DNA of 64,000 nucleotides, taken from the NCBI GenBank assembly GCA_946699065.1, contig CAMPDV010001332.1, forward strand, positions 60,868 to 124,867. The letters run 5' to 3'. Made by a program: the position numbers and the translations under genes. The notes under the pieces are model-generated. The model made no database searches and was not told where the DNA came from. It saw only the letters and a list, made by a program, of their open reading frames with translations. How positions within the stretch are numbered: position 1 is the first letter of the stretch; each line of letters opens with the position of its first letter. Source of the stretch: Loxodes magnus. Taxonomy: Eukaryota > Ciliophora > Karyorelictea > Loxodida > Loxodidae. This document shows positions 60,601 through 64,000 of this stretch, one piece after another.

Positions 60601-63600
60601 CTGAGCCTTATTAATATGTTTTCCCTAATTTTCTTGCTTCTTTCATAAAACTTTTTTTAAGTTTTTTCGTTTTCCACTCAAAGAAAAAATGATTGATACA
60701 GTTTTCATCTCTTATTTGATTTTTCTTTAAATAACTATATCTACAATTAAAAAGTTTATTGAGCTGTTTCAAAATATTTTGCTAAAATTTTTGCTTCTAC
60801 TCAAATAAAAATATAAGCTGATGATAGAATTATCTTTGAATCGTTCTTTACCATTTAGTTTTGCTTTTTAAATACTTTAGCCTAGGATAATCTCCTATAT
60901 TTATATTAAATATGCTCATCAATTTTATTTTTCTTTTCAATTCAATTATTTCTAATATTTTCGATAAATCCTTGAGGGATCAAATTTTTATTTTGGTTGA
61001 ATAAAGTTTGTTGTTTTTAATTTCTACCTTTATTGCTCTGATTTATCAGTTCTAAATAGATTATATTTTATCTTTTATATTACTTGCTCTTTGTTAAGTG
61101 AAGTTACATCTGTTCTCAGTTAACTTATAACTAAGAGGTTATTGATATTTAATCGGTACTGTTAGTTTTAATTTTTGTAATTAATAGGTAATGCTAATTA
61201 AAATAAGGTATATAAAAATAAGTAGTGACTATAGGTGTATTGTAAGTAAGTTATGAATTGATTAATGTTGTAGTATTATATCTATGGTGTATTTTAAATA
61301 GTTATCTCTGTAATTAATCTTAAGCCTGCATTTAATTAACTCTGATTATAATATTATACAACTATGATACTTAATGTTTGGTACTTTAATTAATTGATAT
61401 TAGCTGCTACTTAGCAGTCTATGATAATCTTCTAAGTAATGAGAAGATTATAAATAAGAATTTTGTTTAATAGTTTAGTTAATAAATTTAGTTATCCACT
61501 AGTTTTGCTACTACAGAGTAATCTATTTACATTACATACATAAGATATAATTTTAGTGATATATTAGTCTAGTATCTATAATGGTTCCTAAGTAATATCT
61601 AAATAATAAAGTGAGTTTTATAGGTAAAGAATAATAATAATAGGTAGCATAAAGCTAAATTAGTAAAACATACTAAAGATTAATAAACTAATTTACCATC
61701 ATTTTATCTAAGCTTTATGTAGCTTATTATATACTAACATCACTAACTAGCATAACAATTAACACCTAATACATCTAAATATCTACCTTATTTATTAATA
61801 TTAATCAATACTAATCAATAATAACTAAATATCTTATTATACCTAGATTTACTCAAAAAACTTTAATCATCAATATCTTAAATACATCATATATTATCAC
61901 TAACTATTAAGAGTCCCCAATATTTAACTACTAATTTACAATCATAGTCATATAACCTAACAAATAACTATATTCACTACCTTAGAATCAACTTAATATC
62001 TAAAAAACTAAATATATAGCAACCATCTAAGAAGAAAAAACTACTAAAACTATAAAAAAGTAACTGCAACAGAAACTAACTCTCCAGGCTTTTGATATTT
62101 CTATATTAGAAGTTTTGAATATTAATGAATTAAGATAGATAATGAAATTAATCTAAGGTTAAGACAATACCTAAGCTAAATTTAAAACATAATAATAATT
62201 TTATAAGTATAACAAAAGTATCAACTAAAGATGACTAAGTTAATAAGGGAAATACTAATGAACATTTTAAATTAAATTAATTTAATAGAAGCTAACAAGA
62301 ATCAACACATGCTTAAGAAAAACTTTTAGATTTATCATTTAACTTCGAGTATCACTATCTTATTTAGATAATTAAATAATAAATTTGAAGATACAACTTA
62401 AAGCAAAAATAATGATATGATAAGTTGAAATTAAAGGTTTGCATTAAAAAAGGAGTTTGAATCAGAAATCCTATTTGCATTAAAACTCAAAATAAGTCAC
62501 AAGGGTTATTTATTCCTATAAAATGTTATATCTAGCAATCAAACTACAAAAAACTTTAGGTTGAAATAATTAAGAAGATCTCATATCTTAAATTTGAGCA
62601 AGTTAAGAAAATTAATGGTAATTAGCAAGTTTCACTTAAATTTTAAGAAATAGCAGAATAGTATGATCAAATAATAAAGAGTAAACCAAAATAAATTTCG
62701 TATTTATTAGCTATACATAATGATTACAAAGCATAATATTCTAATATGTATAGTTACTCTTTAAATAAATTTAGTAATAATTATTTAGCTAAAGAGATAT
62801 TATTAGCAAACTTAAATAATAAAGCTTAAATTTATCTATAGCTTCCAGTTATTTTAAATAATCCTAGTTTAATACTAAATTATAGAAAGATGCTTATATT
62901 TTTATTAAATTAAGATATTTTTAGCTTCTAATCCTTTAATTTTTGAAATTCATACTGATTTTATTATTAAGCATAGTGTATAAATTTCCCGCCTTTTTAT
63001 ATAAATAAAATAAATTTAAAGTATAAATGTTAATGTTAAAGTAATAAATATCTTATATCTATCAAACTGTATAAATAATATGTAGTTGCTAGAATATTAA
63101 TTTCTATTATGAAGATGCTTAAATTAATAATAACTATAATTAAATATAATAGATTTAGTTTACAAAAGGCTTAGTTACTCTTATTACAATGCTATTTATT
63201 TATATCTTTATTTAAATTTTGTTTTGAGGTTTGTTTAATTTCTAATATTTATAGCTATAGTGTTATAGCTTTCAGCGATATTTTTTATAACACGGACTTT
63301 TCTCTTTTTATTAGATTAATTTGTTAATTCTACTCTTAATTTATTAAGAATTTTATTTAATTAAGCAAATAATAAATTTAGCTTATCCTTTTTGATTTCC
63401 ATTATAATTAAATTTTTTAATTTACTATTTAGTAACTTAGCACTAGAATTATCATTACTTAGCTTTGCATCTACTTTTAGTTAAAATTTAACTTAAGACT
63501 TAGACTTAACAATTTATCTTTGGAAATGTTCAAAATATTTTACTTTAGCTATAGATAATTAGAATCTAATTTCCAGAATAATAAGCAATATTTACTAGTG

Positions 63601-63610
63601 GAACTTATGG
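57620..63610. repeat. Flank module B, copy 2
   Basis: Collinear with 14145-20150, with point differences and small indels (for example seven extra bases near 58171). It joins at about 63612 to sequence equivalent to 21393 onwards, without the 1.2-kb segment and 9-bp array found in copy 1. Confidence 0.75.
57800..59450 (-). pseudogene. Possible LINE reverse-transcriptase remnant, flank B copy 2
   Basis: Second copy of the frame described at 14310-15960. A seven-base insertion near 58171 breaks the frame in this copy. Several differences between copies are silent (for example a TGA/TGG Trp pair and a TAA/TAG Gln pair) and others are replacements, so there is no clear sign of selection. Confidence 0.25.
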
Positions 63611-64000
63611 AAGAATAAAACGCTAAAGCATGAAATAAGTTTAGCAATACTGAAATAAATACTAGAAATGGAAAAAAGAATCATTAAAGTATTATAAGAT
63701 TTAAAAAATAAGAGATACAATTGTAATCATTTACTTGGAATGCTTTAGGGACGCTAAATTCTCATCTTGCTTGTTTTAAATAACCTCTTAGTGGGCATTA
63801 CTTGGAAATTAGGAGATAGTTTTCTGTAAAGTACTGACAATCATGTGTAGCGAGCAAATAATTTATATTCATAAATTTAAAGTTCCTACAAAAGCAGGAT
63901 AATTATCTGGATGCTTTCCGTCAAGATCTTGAATTTAACTAGAGACCTCTTTAAGCTTAAGAGGTATTATATGATATTCATAGTCTTACTCTTTCTATTC
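63611..64000. repeat. Duplicate of 21390-21775, cut by window end
   Basis: About 93% similar by eye to the segment after the 9-bp array. Presumably continues beyond the window, possibly to another RING-kelch copy as at 22823. Confidence 0.6.

Overview
This window is nuclear DNA of a ciliate that has reassigned all three standard stop codons. The main evidence is six copies of one gene that read without interruption only if TAA and TAG are sense (taken as Gln) and in-frame TGA is Trp. In-frame TGA falls at the conserved Trp positions of kelch blades. The same genes end in TGA, usually doubled as TGATGA. UAR as sense, UGA as Trp and UGA as terminator matches the karyorelict-type code (NCBI table 27) better than the all-ambiguous Condylostoma code (table 28), but no species can be named from this sequence. 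Two eukaryotic tRNA-Pro genes with C discriminators, no encoded CCA and T5 terminators confirm a eukaryotic nuclear genome. The DNA is extremely A+T rich, and standard-code ORFs are nearly all meaningless. Under this code almost any frame looks open, so I trusted only motif-supported reading frames.

Layout: the window is a mosaic of repeated modules around a RING-kelch gene family, all six copies on the + strand (ATGs at 1554, 12774, 22823, 31075, 49705, 56247). Copies 1-4 are intact (453-455 aa); copies 5 and 6 carry frameshifts. Copies 1, 4 and 5 share one ~2.1-kb 3' flank (A). Copies 2 and 6 share a different ~6-kb 3' flank (B). Copy 3 has its own. A third module (C, up to ~5 kb) lies upstream of copies 2, 4 and 5. 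Between about 34.6 and 45.1 kb lies mostly single-copy DNA with an inverted pair of tRNA-Pro genes.

Scattered through these modules is what looks like an undescribed family of compact retroposon-like elements. Each encodes a single Gag/ORF1-like protein with these parts in order: an N-terminal GF-[LF]-P patch, coiled coil, a P-M-[DE]-x-E patch, a CCHC zinc knuckle and a C-terminal YxTQxGKIYR box. I see copies at 5.1-6.0, 8.4-8.7, 11.8-12.6, 27.2-27.5, 38.5-39.3, 44.4-45.1, 45.8-46.1, 48.5-48.9, 53.8-54.6 and 55.0-56.0 kb. One (53804-54631) is fully intact and ends in TGATGA. Several have target-site duplications (11, 15 and 17 bp), one is a short 5'-truncated copy, and several have (ATT)n tails, all features of LINE-type target-primed insertion. 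Other repeats are a ~290-bp SINE-like element (five copies), a richer-GC coding-like element (two copies), and a 9-bp tandem array inside a 1.2-kb insertion/deletion.

Working picture: a RING-kelch (putative E3 ligase) array with a near-invariant RING half and leader and variable kelch loops, amplified by segmental duplication and repeatedly hit by small ORF1-only retroposons.
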